Shown here: positions 11,907-23,700 of the stretch, piece after piece
Layout: each line of letters opens with the position of its first letter
Position numbering within the stretch: position 1 is the stretch's first letter
Assembly: GCF_023065955.2 (NCBI RefSeq)
Contig: NW_026622874.1
Coordinates: forward strand, 26,097,772 to 26,161,771
DNA length: 64,000 bases
Origin: Ursus arctos
Taxonomy: Eukaryota; Chordata; Mammalia; Carnivora; Ursidae
Reading direction: 5' to 3'
The notes under the pieces: generated by a model
The model's input: only the letters and a program-made list of their open reading frames with translations
Told to the model about the DNA's origin: nothing
The model's database searches: none
Program-made: the position numbers and the translations under genes

Positions 11907-12506
11907 TCACTAATTTGAAAAGATATATGCACCCCTATGTTTATTGCTGCATTGTTTACAGTGGCCGTGATGGTGGAAGAATCTGTGTCCCTCGATACAT
12001 GAACAGATAAAGATGTGGTATGTGTGTGCAGTGGAATAGTATTCAGCCATGAGAAAAGAGGAGATCCTGGCAAATGCAACAACAGGGATGGACCAAGAGG
12101 ACATTACACTATGTGAAATAAGTCAGACAGACAAAGATAAATACTGTATGATTTACTCATTTGTGGAATCTAAAAAAACAAGTGAAGAAACAGAACAGAA
12201 ACAGATGCATAGATACAAAGAACAAACTAATGGTTGCCAGAGGGGAGAGAAGTGGGAGGAATGAGTGAAATAGGTAAAGGGAATTAAGAGGTACAAACTT
12301 CTAGTTTTAAAATAAGTAAGTCACAGGGATGAAAAGTGCAGCATAAAGAATAGTCAGTAATATTGTAATAGCATTGTGTGGTGACTGGACTTTATTTGTG
12401 ATAAACATTTCATAATGTGTATAAATATTGAATCACTATTCTGTACACCCGAAACCAATATAATATTATGTATCAACTATACTTAAGTTTCTTAAAAAAT
12501 GGGAAA
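11907..12506 (+). mobile_element. 5'-truncated L1 (3' end only)
   Basis: The L1 ORF2 end and 3' UTR read in the sense direction: 'TATTCAGCCATGAGAAAAGA', 'TGAAATAAGTCAGACAGACA' and 'TCACTATTCTGTACACCCGA', closing in an A-rich tail. A 13-bp duplication, AAATGATGTTTTT, flanks it at 11894-11906 and 12507-12519, so this is a complete 600-bp truncated insertion. Confidence 0.9.
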
Positions 12507-12688
12507 AAATGATGTTTTTGTTTACTCGTATTCCCAGATGTTCACTTGCTGCCAGACATCGAGGGCCATCATCCATTTATGATGATAGCTCTGATTCAAG
12601 AGAACATCAAATTATCTTCCATGTTCTCCATGCAGGGTGATAAGGAGAAGTAAGATACTTTAGAAGGTTTATAGGGGTGGTGTTTTTA

Positions 12689-12932
12689 TTTTTTATTTTT
12701 TAAAATTCAATTAACATATAATGTATTATTAATTTGAGAGGCAGAGGTCAGTGATTTATCAGTCTTACATAACACGCAGTGCTCATTACATCACATGCCC
12801 TCCTTAATGCCCATCACCCAGTTACCCCATCCCCCCACCCCCTCCCCTCCAGTTTGTTTCCTATGATTAAGAGTCTCTTAACGGTTTGTCTCCCTCTCTG
12901 ATTTCTTCTTGCTTTATTTTTTTCTCTCTTCT
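12689..12932 (-). mobile_element. short 5'-truncated L1
   Basis: An antisense carnivore L1 3' end: T-rich start, then 'AATTCAATTAACATATAATG', 'GCCCATCACCCAGTTACCCC' and 'ATTAAGAGTCTCTTAACGGT'. Its flanking duplication is AGGGGTGGTGTTTTTA (12673-12688) against AGGGGTGGTGGTTTTA (12933-12948). Confidence 0.9.
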
Positions 12933-12948
12933 AGGGGTGGTGGTTTTA

Positions 12949-13669
12949 ATGTTTGTATGCTCAAAGGGAAATATTCCAAGTATTGAAAAACCTCCTGACA
13001 GGTTTTTCACTCTGTAAAGATGCCCGTTAAATGAAGTATTACTGTACCTACTTTTTTCCCCCCAAGGAAGAAAGGAGTATGCCTATAACCTTCAAATGAA
13101 GGCTTAATTCATGTATCTCGAAAAATTCTTAGAAAAATAATCATTAAATACATTTTCAAAATTCTAAGTTGTCAGATCACTTTTAATCATATTCTATTAC
13201 AGAGTCATAGATCTCAGAGACGGTACATTTCAAGCTTAGAAATAATATTAAAAATTACCCAAAATTAAATTACTAACTCATAATTGTTATCACTACTTCT
13301 AATTTTTCACAAGTAATTTTCTTCTGTGCCTCCGTTATCTTGTATGCACTTGAAATACTATTTTTAAAATAAAATTTATATTTTAAATATCAAATTACTG
13401 GATAAGAACAACATCTCTCATTAGCCACATGGGAAAATCGATCCCCTTTATGCAGCTCTGTTATTGATTTTAATGGTTTGTGCTGCCTTACTACTGTATC
13501 TTTAGAATAATATTGGTAGAGATGATAGATCAAGTCTGAATTGAATATATATAATATATATATGGTATCAATATCACTATGGTCACAAAAATAGAAATCC
13601 AGTAATACTCAGAATTTTCTGCTCACAGAGAACATCTAGGAAGCGTGTTATTTCTGTGCCTGTAACTTT
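12949..13669. other. unique AT-rich intron
   Basis: I see no gene or named repeat. There is a short TA microsatellite at about 13546-13563. Confidence 0.5.
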
Positions 13670-14415
13670 ACATCTTTTTTTTTTTTTTGTATTCCCTGTG
13701 TTGTACTTTTCATCTCCATGACTTATTTTTTTTTTATAACTGGAAGTTTATATCCCTTAATCTTCCTTATCTCTTTCACATGTTCCCCACCCACCTCCCT
13801 TCTGGCAACCATCAGTTCTCTGGATTTAAGAGCCTGGTTTTTTGTTTGTTTCTTTGCTTGCTTGTTTGTTTTGTTTTTTTAAATTCCACATATAAGTAAA
13901 ATCATATTGTATTTGTCATTCTCTGATTTATTTCACTTGTATAATATCCTCTAGGTCCATCCATGTTGTCACAAATGGCAGGATCTCATTCTTTTTTATG
14001 GCTGAGTATTATTCCCTAGTGTGTATGTGTGTATGTATGTGTGTCTGTATGTACATATGTATATACCATATCTTCTTTATCCACTCATCTGTCAGTGGAC
14101 ACATGAGTTGCTTCCCTATCTTGGCTTCTATAAATAATATTGCAAAAACATAGGGGTGCATATATCTTTTCAAATTAGTGTTTTCATTTTCTTTGGGTAA
14201 ATACCTAGTTAGTGGTATTAGTGGATCACATGGTAGTTCTATTTTTAATTTTTTGAAGGACCTCCATACTGTTTTCCACAGTGGGCACACCAATTTACAT
14301 TCCCACCAACAGTGCACATCTTTGTCAACACTTGTTTATTTCTTGTCTTTTTGATTCTAGCCATTCTGACAGGTGTAACTGACAGGTGTAAGATGATATC
14401 TTATTGTGGTGTTTT

Positions 14416-14621
14416 AAATTTTTTTAAATTTATTTTTATTTTGTATTTTATCTTATATTTTTTAGACAGAGAGAGAGATTGTGAGCGGGGGCAGAGGGAG
14501 AGGGAGGGAATCTTAAGCAGACTTCATGCTGAATGTGGAACCCGACGGAGGACTCGATCCCACAACCCTGAGCTGAAATCAAGAGTTGGATGCTTAACCA
14601 ACTGAGCCGCCCAGGCACCCC
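14416..14621 (-). mobile_element. Can-SINE inside L1
   Basis: Antisense SINE with the body 'GGCAGAGGGAGAGGGAGGGA' and the head ending 'GAGCCGCCCAGGCACCCC'. The duplication is TTATTGTGGTGTTTT (14401-14415) against TTATTGTGGTTTTTG (14622-14636), which also shows where the L1 was split. Confidence 0.93.
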
Positions 14622-14780
14622 TTATTGTGGTTTTTGATTTGCATTTTCCTGATGATCAGTGATGTTGAACATCTTTTTCATGTGTCTGTTGGCTATTTGT
14701 ATGTCTTTGGAAAAGACATACAGGTCCTCTGTCCATTTTACTTGGATTATTTGTTTTCAGGGGATTGAGTTGCATAAGTT

Positions 14781-14984
14781 TTTTTTTTTTTTTTTTTTTT
14801 AGATTGTATTTATTTATTTGACAGAGAGAGACAGCCAGCGAGAGAGGGAACACAAGCAGGGGGAGTGGGAGAGGAAGAAGCAGGCTCCTGGTGGAGGAGC
14901 CTGATGTGGGACTTGATCCCAGAATGCTGGGATCACACCCTGAGCCGAAGGCAGACGCTTAATGACTGCGCCACCCAGGCACCC
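14781..14984 (-). mobile_element. Can-SINE, ursid-like subtype, inside L1
   Basis: The SINE has a 20-T run, then 'GACAGAGAGAGACAGCCAGC', 'GAACACAAGCAGGGGGAGTG' and the head 'CTGCGCCACCCAGGCACCC'. It is flanked by a perfect GAGTTGCATAAGTT duplication at 14767-14780 and 14985-14998. The body type is the one I associate with bear and panda. Confidence 0.95.
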
Positions 14985-15024
14985 GAGTTGCATAAGTTCT
15001 TAAAAAAAAAAAAAAAAAAAAAAA

Positions 15025-15260
15025 CCACTACTCTTTTCTTTTCCCACAAAGGATTGGGGTTTTTTGTTTGTTTGTTTGTTTTTGAGTGTAGTTGACACCA
15101 CGTTACATTAGTTTCAGGTGAACAACATAGTGATTCAGCTTCTCTATATGTTATTCTGTGCTCCCCGCACGTGTAGCTACCATCTGTCTGCCGCCTACAA
15201 TGTCATTGTCATTGACTTTATTCCCTCTACTGTACCTTTTATTCCTGTCTTATTCATTCC
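15025..15260 (-). mobile_element. second L1 3' end nested in L1
   Basis: Between 'CATAAGTTCTT' (15002) and 'TTTTGGATATTAATCCCTTA' (15271), which are adjacent in the L1 consensus, lies an extra antisense L1 3' end: 'TAGTTGACACCACGTTACAT', 'AGTTTCAGGTGAACAACATA', 'GTGTAGCTACCATCTGTCTG'. A poly(A) run of about 20 at 15003-15023 stands next to it. The exact borders are uncertain. Confidence 0.6.
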
Positions 15261-16535
15261 ATAACTTTATTTTTTGGATATTAATCCCTTATTGGATATA
15301 TCATTTGCAAATACCTTCTCCTATTCAGTAGGTTGCCACTTCATTTTGTTGATGATTTCCTTTGCTGTGTAGATTTTTATTTTGATGTAGTCCTAATAGT
15401 TTATTTTTGCCTTTGTTTCCCTTGCCTGAGGAGACATATCTAGAAAAATATTGCTAAGGCTGATGTCAGAGAAATTACTGCCTGTCTTTTCCTCTGGGAG
15501 TTTTATGGTTTCAGGTCTCACATTTAGTTGTTTAGCCCATTTTGTTTATTTTTGTGTATGGTGTAAGAAAGTGGTCCAGTTTCATTCTTTTGCATGTAGC
15601 TATCCAGTTTTCCCACACCATTTATCAAAGACTATTGTATATTCTTGTCTCCTTTGTCGTAGATTAATTGACCATATAAGCATGAGTTTATGTCTGGGTT
15701 CTCTATTCTGTTCTCCTGATCTATGATCTATGTTTTTGTGCCACTACCATACTGTTTTGGTTACTACAGCTTTGTGGTATACCTTAAAACCTGGGATTAT
15801 GACACCTTCAGCTTTCTTCTTCTCTCTCAAGATTGCTTTGGCTTTTCAGGCTCTTTTGTAGTTCCATACAAATTTTAGGATTATTTGTTCTCATTCTGTA
15901 AAGAAATGCTGTTAGTATTTTGATAAGGATTGCATTGAATCTGTAGATTGCTTTGGGTAGTATGGACATTTTAACAATATTGGTTCTTCCAGTCCATTAA
16001 CATGGCATATCTTTTCACTTGTTTGTGTTGTCCTCGATTTCTTTCATCAGTATTTTATGGTTTTCAGAGTATAGATCTTTCACCTCCTTGCTTAAGTTTA
16101 TTCCTAGGTGTCTTATCCTTTTGGTACAATTATTAATAGGATTGGTTTCTTAATTTCTCTTGTGCTGCTTCATTATTAGTATATAGAAATGCAGCTGAGT
16201 TGTGTATATTAATTTTGTATCTTGCAACTTTACTGAATTCATTTATCAGTTCTAATAGTTTTTGGTAGAGTCTTTAGGTTTTTCTATATATAGTGTTGTA
16301 TCATCTGCAAATAGTGACAGTTTCACTTCTTCCTTACCAAATTGGATGCCTTTTATTTCTTTTTCTTGTCTGATTGCCACAGCTAGGACTTCTAGTACTA
16401 TGTTGAATAAAATGGTGAGAGTGGACATACTTGTCTTATTCCAGATATTAAAGGAAAAGCTCTCAGTTTTTTGCCATTGAATATGATGTTAGCTGTAAAT
16501 ATGTTAGCTGTGAAATATGTGTATCTTGACTTAGA

Positions 16536-17159
16536 AATATGGCTCTTAATTCAATTTGATAAACTGCTTTTAATAGTAGGAAAAAAAATCAGACTTGACT
16601 ACAGAGTTTTATGCACAGGAAACAGTAGTGTTATCAGTGGCTTCATGTTAAAGGGATAAAATAAATAAAGTTTCCTGTATATCAGTTCTGAACAAAATAT
16701 TTAATATTTTCACTAATACTTCATTTGGTAAAATTAAATGTATTTCTTATATTCGATAGGGTACCCAGTCTGAAGATAGAAGAAAACTAAGTCCTTAGAG
16801 AAATCATTATTAATAAAATGGAGACATGATCAAAATAAAGTAAGAGAAGATTAGTGCAGAATACATGTGGGGAAAGAAATAAATGTATAAATTCAGGAGA
16901 GACCAATTTACTGTGTATACATATAGAAGAAAAAGAATCTAGAAATCAAACTGAATATAGTAATCATTTAGCACTTAGTTAATTGTGAACTGAGTCTCCT
17001 GTTCATCATTGTTTAGTCCCTCATTGCATTACTATATCTGGTATTATACTTTACACTATAGGAATTATGTGGGGACTTTTTTTTAAATTCAGATAAAAGA
17101 AAAAAGATAGGTCAAAAAATTAAAGAATAAACAAATGAGGAAAGATTAAAGTAATATAT
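16536..17159. other. unique AT-rich intron
   Basis: There is no gene and no repeat that I can name. Confidence 0.5.
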
Positions 17160-17390
17160 TCGTTCTCTCATTTCATGAACATTTATTGAGCACACACTAT
17201 ATTTAAGATACTGTGATAGGCACTGGGTAAAAGACATAGTACTTGCCTGCAAGAAGTTTAGTGGAAGAGACAGGTAAGTACATACAGTGTGCTCTGCCCA
17301 GTAGTAGAAAAAGGGGCACCTAACCCCACATGAGGAGTTGGGTAGGTTTCCTGAAGAAGCTGAACTGTGTCTTAAATGTCTTAAAGGTTA
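17160..17390 (+). repeat. ancient mammalian repeat
   Basis: The blocks 'ATGAACATTTATTGAGCACA', 'ATACTGTGATAGGCACTGGG' and 'GCAAGAAGTTTAGTGGAAGA', then 'GGTTTCCTGAAGAAGCTGAA', match the old repeat type also seen at 7900. It is diverged. Confidence 0.5.
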
Positions 17391-17399
17391 AGGGATTTC

Positions 17400-19800
17400 C
17401 TTTTCCTAGCAAGATTCCAGACTAAATAATCTGAAAATTCTCCCACCACAAAACACCCAGCAATGCAGAATAAAATATAACAAGCATCCCTTTAAATGCA
17501 CAGCAGAGATTATAAAAAAGCAAGGTAATTCTCCAAGGGCCCAAACAAACACAACTAAGAAACAAAATTAGAAGTCTTAAAGTAAAACTTTAAAAAACCC
17601 AAAGCTTTAAAAAGAAAGTGGTAGATTTAAACCAACACTGGGCTGCCCTGAAAGGATTTGCTGGTCTCAATACCCATGAGATGGAGATCTCAAACAACAC
17701 CAACTACCATCAGGAAGAAGGTAGACTAAAATACTCTGCCCACCAATGCAAAGTTAACATGGAGAGTTTGTCTTGGCCTGTGCTCCAAGCCCAGGTGTGG
17801 GAGAAAGGTTTGCCCTCTTAAACTTTATACTACTTAAGTGCTCAGAATCCCCAAGCTAAGAAATCAACATAGGGATTGATAGTATCTCTGTGGTACCTGG
17901 CAAAAACAAAAGCAAAATCATTCTGGAGGGACAGACCCTCAATCCAGTAAACACAGCACAGAATTTTTCACAAAACCCCACTTAGGAAAAGAAAACCAAA
18001 GCTGGTGGCATCACAATTCTGGACTTCGACTATATTACAAAGCTGTATCATCAAGACAGTATGGTACTGGCACAAAAACAGACACATAGATCAAAGGTCC
18101 AGAATAGAGAACCCAGAAATGGACCCTCAACTTTATGATCAACTAATCTTGGACAAAGCAGGAAAGACTAACCAATGGAAAAAAAAACAGTCTCTTCAAC
18201 ATGGTGTTGGGTAAATTGGACAGCCACATGCAGAAGAATGAAACTGGACCATTTCCTTACACCATACACAAAAATAAATTCATAATGGATGAAAGACCTA
18301 AATACGAGACAGGAATCCATCAAAATCCTAGAGGAGAACACAGGCAGCAACCTCTGTGACCTCGGCCGCAGCAACTTCTTGCTAGACATGTCTCCAAAGG
18401 TAAGAGAAACAAGGGCGAAAATGAACTATTGGGACTTCATCAAGATAAAAAGCTTTTGCACAGCAAAGGAAACAGTCAACATCACCAAAAGACAACCTAC
18501 AGAATGGGAAAGGGTATTTGCAAATGTCTTATCACATAAAGGGCTAGTATCCAAGATCTATAAAGAACTTACCAAACTTAACACCCAAAAAACAAATAAT
18601 CCAGTCAAAAAAGGGGCAGAAGACATGAACAGACATGTCTCCAAAGAAGACATACAAATGGCCAACAGACACATGAAAATATGCTCCACATCACTTGGCA
18701 TCAGGGAAATATATATCAAAAGTACAATGAGAAACCACCTTACACCAGTCAGAATGGCTAAAATTAACAAGTCAGGAAACAACCTATGTTGGTGAGGATG
18801 CAGAGAAAGGAGAACCCTCTTACACTGTTGGTGGGAATGTAAGCTGGTACAGCCACTCTGGAAAACAGTGTGGAGGTTCCTCAGAAAGTTAAAAATAGAG
18901 CTACTCTACGACCCAGCAACTGCACTACTAGGTATTTACCCAAAAGATTCAAACAGTGATCCGAAGGGGCACCTGTACCCCAACGTTTATAGCAGCAGTG
19001 TCCACAGTAGCCAAACTATGGAAAGAGCCCAGATGTCCATCAACAGATGAATGGATAAAGAAGATGTGGTATACACACACACAGAGGAATAGTACTCAGC
19101 CACCAGAAAAAAATGAAATCTTACCATTTGCAACAACATGAATGGAACTAGAGAGTATTATGCTAAGAGAAGTCAACCAGTGAAAGACAATTATATGATT
19201 TCACACATATGTGGAATTTAAGAAACAAAACAGAAGATGAGAGGAGAAGGGAGGGGAAAATAAAATAAGACGGAGTCAGAAAGGAAGATAAACCATTAGA
19301 GATTCTTAACTATAGGAGACAAACAGAGTTGCTGGAGGGAGGATGGGTGGGGGGATGGTGTAACTGGGTAATGAGCATTAAGGAGAGCTCTTGATGTTAT
19401 AAGCACTGGGTGTTTCATACAACTGATGAATCACTGAACTCTGCCTCTGAAACTAGTAACACACTATATATTAATTGAATTTAAATAAAATAAAATTTTA
19501 AAAAATAAATGGAAAACAAAAGAAAATGCCACCCAGAGCTCCCCCAGAAAAAAACCCCACTTAAAATGAACTTACAGTCCAAAATTATAAAGTACACAGG
19601 AATCAATCATCAATAAGCAAACAGTAGGCAAATCTCAGCACAACAAACATCACATCTTTCAGTACATCTCAAGTAAATAGGAGGACTATAAGTCTACTTA
19701 AAATGTTCAAATATGTCAAAGTCACATTTTAAAACATGAGAAAAGAGCAAGATAGTATCTATAAAAGATCAGGAGATAGTTTTCAAGCAGAGGGAGGAGC
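17400..19800 (+). mobile_element. old L1/HAL1-type 5' region, split by younger L1
   Basis: The left (17400-17990) and right (about 19530-19800) parts are parted by a younger L1. The right part starts 'AATGAACTTACAGTCCAAAA', closely like 'AATGAGCTTATAATCCAAAA' at 30300. The left part shares the order 'TAAGAAATCAACAT', 'GTACCTGGCAAAA' and 'CAGCACAGAATT' with 30165-30275. The two loci are therefore copies of one old L1-type 5' region. Confidence 0.45.
17998..19515 (+). mobile_element. carnivore L1, 3' 1.5 kb, least decayed copy
   Basis: A 5'-truncated sense L1 covering the end of ORF2 and the 3' UTR. The frame starting near 18289 stays open for 168 codons with typical ORF2 C-terminal sequence ('[15 protein letters not shown]', 'RHMKICSTS', '[15 protein letters not shown]'). 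It stops at a TGA (18793-18795) where other L1 copies have an arginine codon, and the same frame is open again at 18868-19050. The 3' UTR ends 'TATTAATTGAATTTAAATAA'. It is dead but clearly younger than its neighbours. Confidence 0.92.
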
Positions 19801-20151
19801 CTTTACAGTTGTGGGAGTCCAGACAGGTCTTTTTATTGGGAGCTAGCAGTCACCAAAATGGGAGGAGGAATTGGGAGGAAGACTTGGGTCATAAATTGCT
19901 TTGCATTCTGTATTAGGACTCTTATTTGCAAGTGACAAAAAGATCAACATTCGTCTAGGGAGTATTTTGTTGTTGGCTCACCTAACCAAGAAAGGCAAGA
20001 ATATAGTTGAAATGACAGGAATCGTTTTCTCTCCATCTCTGACCACTACTTTTCTTTGTGAATACTTCCTTCTTTCCTACTGCAGAAGTTTTCTCCAGGA
20101 AGTGGAGAATGTTGACACTTGCAGCTTTGGCTCACACCTTTTGCTTGGGCT
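19801..20151. other. intron, no firm call
   Basis: There is no gene. An open frame at 19901-20185 has no recognisable similarity. Confidence 0.4.
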
Positions 20152-20462
20152 TTTTTTTTTTTTAATAGCTTTTTTTTTATTGTAAAATACAATATAAAAT
20201 TAATTGTTTTAACCAAGTGTACAGTGCAGTGGCATAAAACACGTGCACATTGTGCAACCATGACCACTATCCACGTCCAGAACTTTTTCACCATCCCAAA
20301 CTGAAACTCTGTCCCCATTAACAAAGCTCCCCATTCCTTCCTTCCCTGAGCCCCTGGTAACCACTATTCTATTTTTCTGTCTCTATGAATTTGACTACTG
20401 TAAGTACTTCATGTAAATGAAATAATACAGTATTTGTCCATTTCAGTACGCCATTTCCTTTT
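20152..20462 (-). mobile_element. old L1 3' end
   Basis: An antisense L1 3' region: T-rich, then 'TTAACCAAGTGTACAGTGCA', 'CACATTGTGCAACCATGACC' and 'GTAACCACTATTCTATTTTT'. It is interior to a unique flank. Confidence 0.75.
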
Positions 20463-20679
20463 GATCATAGAGGAAAGAACCTTCTCTGTACACATACTTC
20501 CATCCCCTAGTTCCATATTTCAAAATCCTGAGCGAAAACTCTGATGGGCTTGGCTTGGCTTTTCAGACCAGGATGATGATGGATGCTATGGTTTGCTCAG
20601 CTTGGGTTAAATGGCTACCAGAGAATCTTCCCCAGTTCTCCTCATAAACATACCTTCTCATAGAGTCCTTCTTTGTCCT

Positions 20680-20935
20680 CTCTAAAACAGTACCCCACAT
20701 CACTTTAGACCCTTACTTTGCTTTGTTGTTGTTTTTTTTTTCAGAGCACATCACTGCCTGTTATTAAATATACTTATTTGCTTATTACTTCCTCTACCAG
20801 TAGAATGTAAGATTTATAACATGAGGGACCTTTTCTCTCTTGCTCACCTCTGTGTTTCCAGTCCCTAGAACAGTAACTGGTACATAATAGGAGCTCAGTA
20901 AATATTTTTAATTAATTAACTAGAAATTGGGCTGG
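20680..20935 (+). mobile_element. L2 3' end
   Basis: The stretch runs 'TTTATAACATGAGGGACCTT', 'CTCTGTGTTTCCAGTCCCTA' and 'CAGTAACTGGTACATAATAG', then 'CTCAGTAAATATTTT', which is the L2 3' end layout. Confidence 0.7.
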
Positions 20936-21021
20936 AGATACAGATTTAGTATTCATTGGTAAAAGTGACTAAAAGAAATTGTTTCCATCTCCCTAATGAA
21001 GATAAGCAAAAAGAAATTAAA

Positions 21022-21190
21022 AGAGAGGCGCCTGGGTGGCTCAGCCCGTTAAGCATCCAGACTCTTGATCTCAGCTCAGGTCTTGATCTCAGGGTCGTGA
21101 GTTCAAGCCCCACATTGGGCTCCATGCTGGGTGTGGGGCCTACTTTAAAAAAAGAAAAGAAAAGAAAAGAAGAAAGAAAAATTAAAAGAA
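21022..21190 (+). mobile_element. truncated Can-SINE, older subtype
   Basis: The head 'AGGCGCCTGGGTGGCTCAGC' and the middle 'GGTCTTGATCTCAGGGTCGT' are followed by 'TCCATGCTGGGTGTGGGGCC', then directly by an A-rich AAAAG repeat. The CT-rich body is lacking. An imperfect ATTAAAAGA duplication borders it. Confidence 0.9.
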
Positions 21191-21739
21191 ACTGAACCTT
21201 GAATATATATAAATAGGGTGATTAAACAAGAGTGTTATGCACAAATAAGAAGAGAACTACACTTCCTAAAGACAGATAATTGTGGAAAATATAACTTTGC
21301 ATGATGGATGCATAAGTCCAAAATTGCAGTAGATTAAGCCCTTTCTGAAATTGCTTTCTATTGCTGGACATTTAAACCATAAGCATGAATGTATAGACTC
21401 ATCACATGCATGCATGTGAATGTATAAACACATACACACGCTACATACACTTTTTCTGGTTAACATTGGAAATGGGCAAAGTAGATACGAGTCTAAAGCC
21501 GTAATGGGCACTTCTTTTCTTTCTAAATTGTTTTTGGCTGTAGCCAGGCAAGTCAGGATACTCTGGAGTGCAACTTCCCATTGTCGTGCTGCCCACCATA
21601 AACGTCCTTTGGAACCTGTTTCCTGTGTAGCTGCCTCTGCTCCCTTCCCCTGCTTGTCCTTAACCTCAAGAGCAGAGCAAGGCAAAGGGGAGCAGGGATC
21701 AAGGTGGAGGCTATACTAAAAAGACAAAAAAGAAATGGG
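21191..21739. other. unique intron
   Basis: There is no gene or repeat that I can name. Overlapping open frames on both strands (21266-21719) have no recognisable similarity. Confidence 0.5.
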
Positions 21740-21838
21740 CATTTTGTAACGTATACGATTGTTGAATCACTAAGTAGTATATCTGAAACTAATATAATAT
21801 TGTATGTCAACTATACTTCAATTAAAATTTTTTAAAAA
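21740..21838 (+). mobile_element. L1 3' tip
   Basis: Sense L1 3' terminus: 'GTTGAATCACTAAGTAGTAT', 'ATATCTGAAACTAATATAAT' and 'TGTCAACTATACTTCAATTA', then an A-rich tail. Confidence 0.8.
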
Positions 21839-22102
21839 GAAGGCAAAAATATTCTGTTATCTTCCTGACTTCTTAGTGCTGCTCTCCATCTTTTATATCC
21901 CTTAGAGTTTATTATCCTAATGATCCTCGATGGGCATCCCAGACTTAACCACTCTTACACTTCAGCCAAGTCGGCCCTACTCCCAAGGTCCCTCAGAATT
22001 CCTTCTTTCAGATCTCCGCTCACTTCCTCACACCTCACCCCCAAATCCAACAAGAATTCCCATTCTCTGGTAGGAAAATAGCTTAATTAAACTATCTTGC
22101 CT

Positions 22103-22314
22103 TAGGGCGCCTGGGTGACGCAGTTGTTAAGCATTCGCCTTCGGCTCAGGGTGTGATCCCGGGGTTCTGGGTTCGAGCCCCACATCAGGCTCCTCCTCCG
22201 CTGGGAGCCTGCTGCTTCCTCTCCCACTCCCCCTGCGTGTGTTCCCTCTCTCACTGGCTGTCTCTCTTTCTGTCAAATAAATAAATAAAATCTTTTAAAA
22301 AAATAATAAAAAAT
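22103..22314 (+). mobile_element. Can-SINE, ursid-like subtype
   Basis: The head is 'AGGGCGCCTGGGTGACGCAG'. The body includes 'GTGTTCCCTCTCTCACTGGC' and the tail is 'AAATAAATAAATAAAATC'. The duplication is AAACTATCTTGCCT (22089-22102) against AAACTGTCTTGCCT (22315-22328). Confidence 0.95.
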
Positions 22315-22328
22315 AAACTGTCTTGCCT

Positions 22329-22993
22329 CAAGGTTATCTCCCTGCCCCCACCAGATGTCACCCCTGTAAGCTCTTTCTAGGTGTTAAAAAGCCCTTAAGG
22401 AATGACTTTTTCTTACTACTTGTCTGAACCAGAAAAGAAGGTTCCTGCCTCAGGAAACTTCCTAGGGGATTAAATAGAAACATAGCCAAAAGTTCTGGAA
22501 TCAACCCCACATTCAACCTCTAAGAAGTGAGAGAAGTAGATATGGTGTGCCCAGGAATCGTTGATGAGGTCATAAAATCACCCTTTCCCAGTTATTCACA
22601 ATAATTAAGCATTTGTTCTTAATTACCAGGGGCACAACAGTGGCTATGCATATTACTAAGTGAATATCAAATTAACAACTAAATTCTACTTCTTACTTGT
22701 ACTTAATCCTGATTTACTTGTTGCTCATTAATATGATCACCTGCTCTCAACTTAAGAGGCCGCATTGCTAAAAAGGTACTTACGTGAGCTATAATTAGTG
22801 TGTACAGTTAGAGTATCTTGGTTTTAAAAGAATAAAAAAATTAACTGAACTATTGGAGTTATCTATGGGAGCTTCTGACTTTCTTAACTTCCAGGATTTT
22901 ATGTGCTTTGAAATCACATTTCCTTATGATATTTGATCTGGTAATATTTGATAGTATTATGAGCCTGGAATGTGACTATTTGAAAGAGGATTA
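22329..22993. other. unique intron
   Basis: There is no gene or recognisable repeat. Confidence 0.5.
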
Positions 22994-23010
22994 AAAAGCT
23001 ACTAACTTTT

Positions 23011-23192
23011 TTTAAGATTTTATTTATGAGAGAGAGCACGAGCGAGCATGAGTGGTGGGAGGGGCAGAGGGAGAGGGAGAAGCAGACTGCCCACTGAGCA
23101 GAGAGCCCGACATGGGACTCGATCCTAGGACCCTGAGATCATGACCTACGCCAAAGGCACACACTTCACTGACTGAGCCACGCAGGCGCCCC
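23011..23192 (-). mobile_element. Can-SINE
   Basis: Full-length antisense SINE with the head ending 'GAGCCACGCAGGCGCCCC'. The 17-bp duplication is AAAAGCTACTAACTTTT (22994-23010) against AAAAGCTACTGACTTTT (23193-23209), one mismatch. Confidence 0.95.
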
Positions 23193-23503
23193 AAAAGCTA
23201 CTGACTTTTATGAGAAATCACAGATTTATTCGATAGATTTGGAGATAAACTCAGAAAAAACATTATAATACTAACCAAAATGAAGGATATACCGTGTCAG
23301 GGTTTTTTTTGCCACGGATGGGGCAATCAGACTGCTGCATTTTAAGAGGGTCCCTTTGGTTTAATATCTGCAGCCTGGTTGTGTGGGACTCTGCTGCAGC
23401 GGCTGAGATGCACAAGTTGCCATTCAACAACCTCCTGCTCTCCGCGGTACAGAGCTTGGCTGGAAGTTACTGGGAGGCTCAAAGAACTGCATCTGATAAA
23501 TCT

Positions 23504-23700
23504 TTTTTTTTTAAGATTTTATTTATTTATTTGACAGAGATAGAGACAGCCAGCGAGAGAGGGAACACAAGCAGGGGGAGTGGGAGAGGAAGAAGCAGGC
23601 TCATAGCAGAGGAGCCTGATGTGGGGCTCGATCCCATAATGCCAGGATCACGCCCTGAGCCGAAGGCAGACGCTTAACCGCTGTGCCACCCAGGCGCCCC
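23504..23700 (-). mobile_element. Can-SINE, ursid-like subtype, near ACBD6 exon
   Basis: Antisense SINE with 'ACAGCCAGCGAGAGAGGGAA' and 'AACACAAGCAGGGGGAGTGG' and the head ending 'GTGCCACCCAGGCGCCCC'. The flanks are GCATCTGATAAATCT (23489-23503) and GCACTGATAAATCT (23701-23714). It ends 115 bp before the ACBD6 exon at 23816. Confidence 0.95.

Larger units (their letters stand above)
13670..16535 (-). mobile_element. L1, ORF2 and 3' UTR, several insertions inside
   Basis: A long antisense L1. The 3' UTR comes first ('CCATGACTTATTTTTTTTTT', 'ATCATATTGTATTTGTCATT'). ORF2 follows, read backwards through 'CATTCCCACCAACAGTGCAC', 'GATTTGCATTTTCCTGATGA', 'GATGTAGTCCTAATAGTTTA' and 'ATTGCTTTGGGTAGTATGGA'. 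It is interrupted by two SINEs (14416-14621 and 14781-14984) and a second L1 3' end (about 15025-15260). A (TATG/TG)n microsatellite lies at 14019-14068. The frames are broken, so no active ORF2 remains. Confidence 0.88.

Noticed and set aside
18289..18795. 168-codon open frame that looks protein-coding
   Set aside because: It is the ORF2 C-terminus of a truncated L1, not a host gene.
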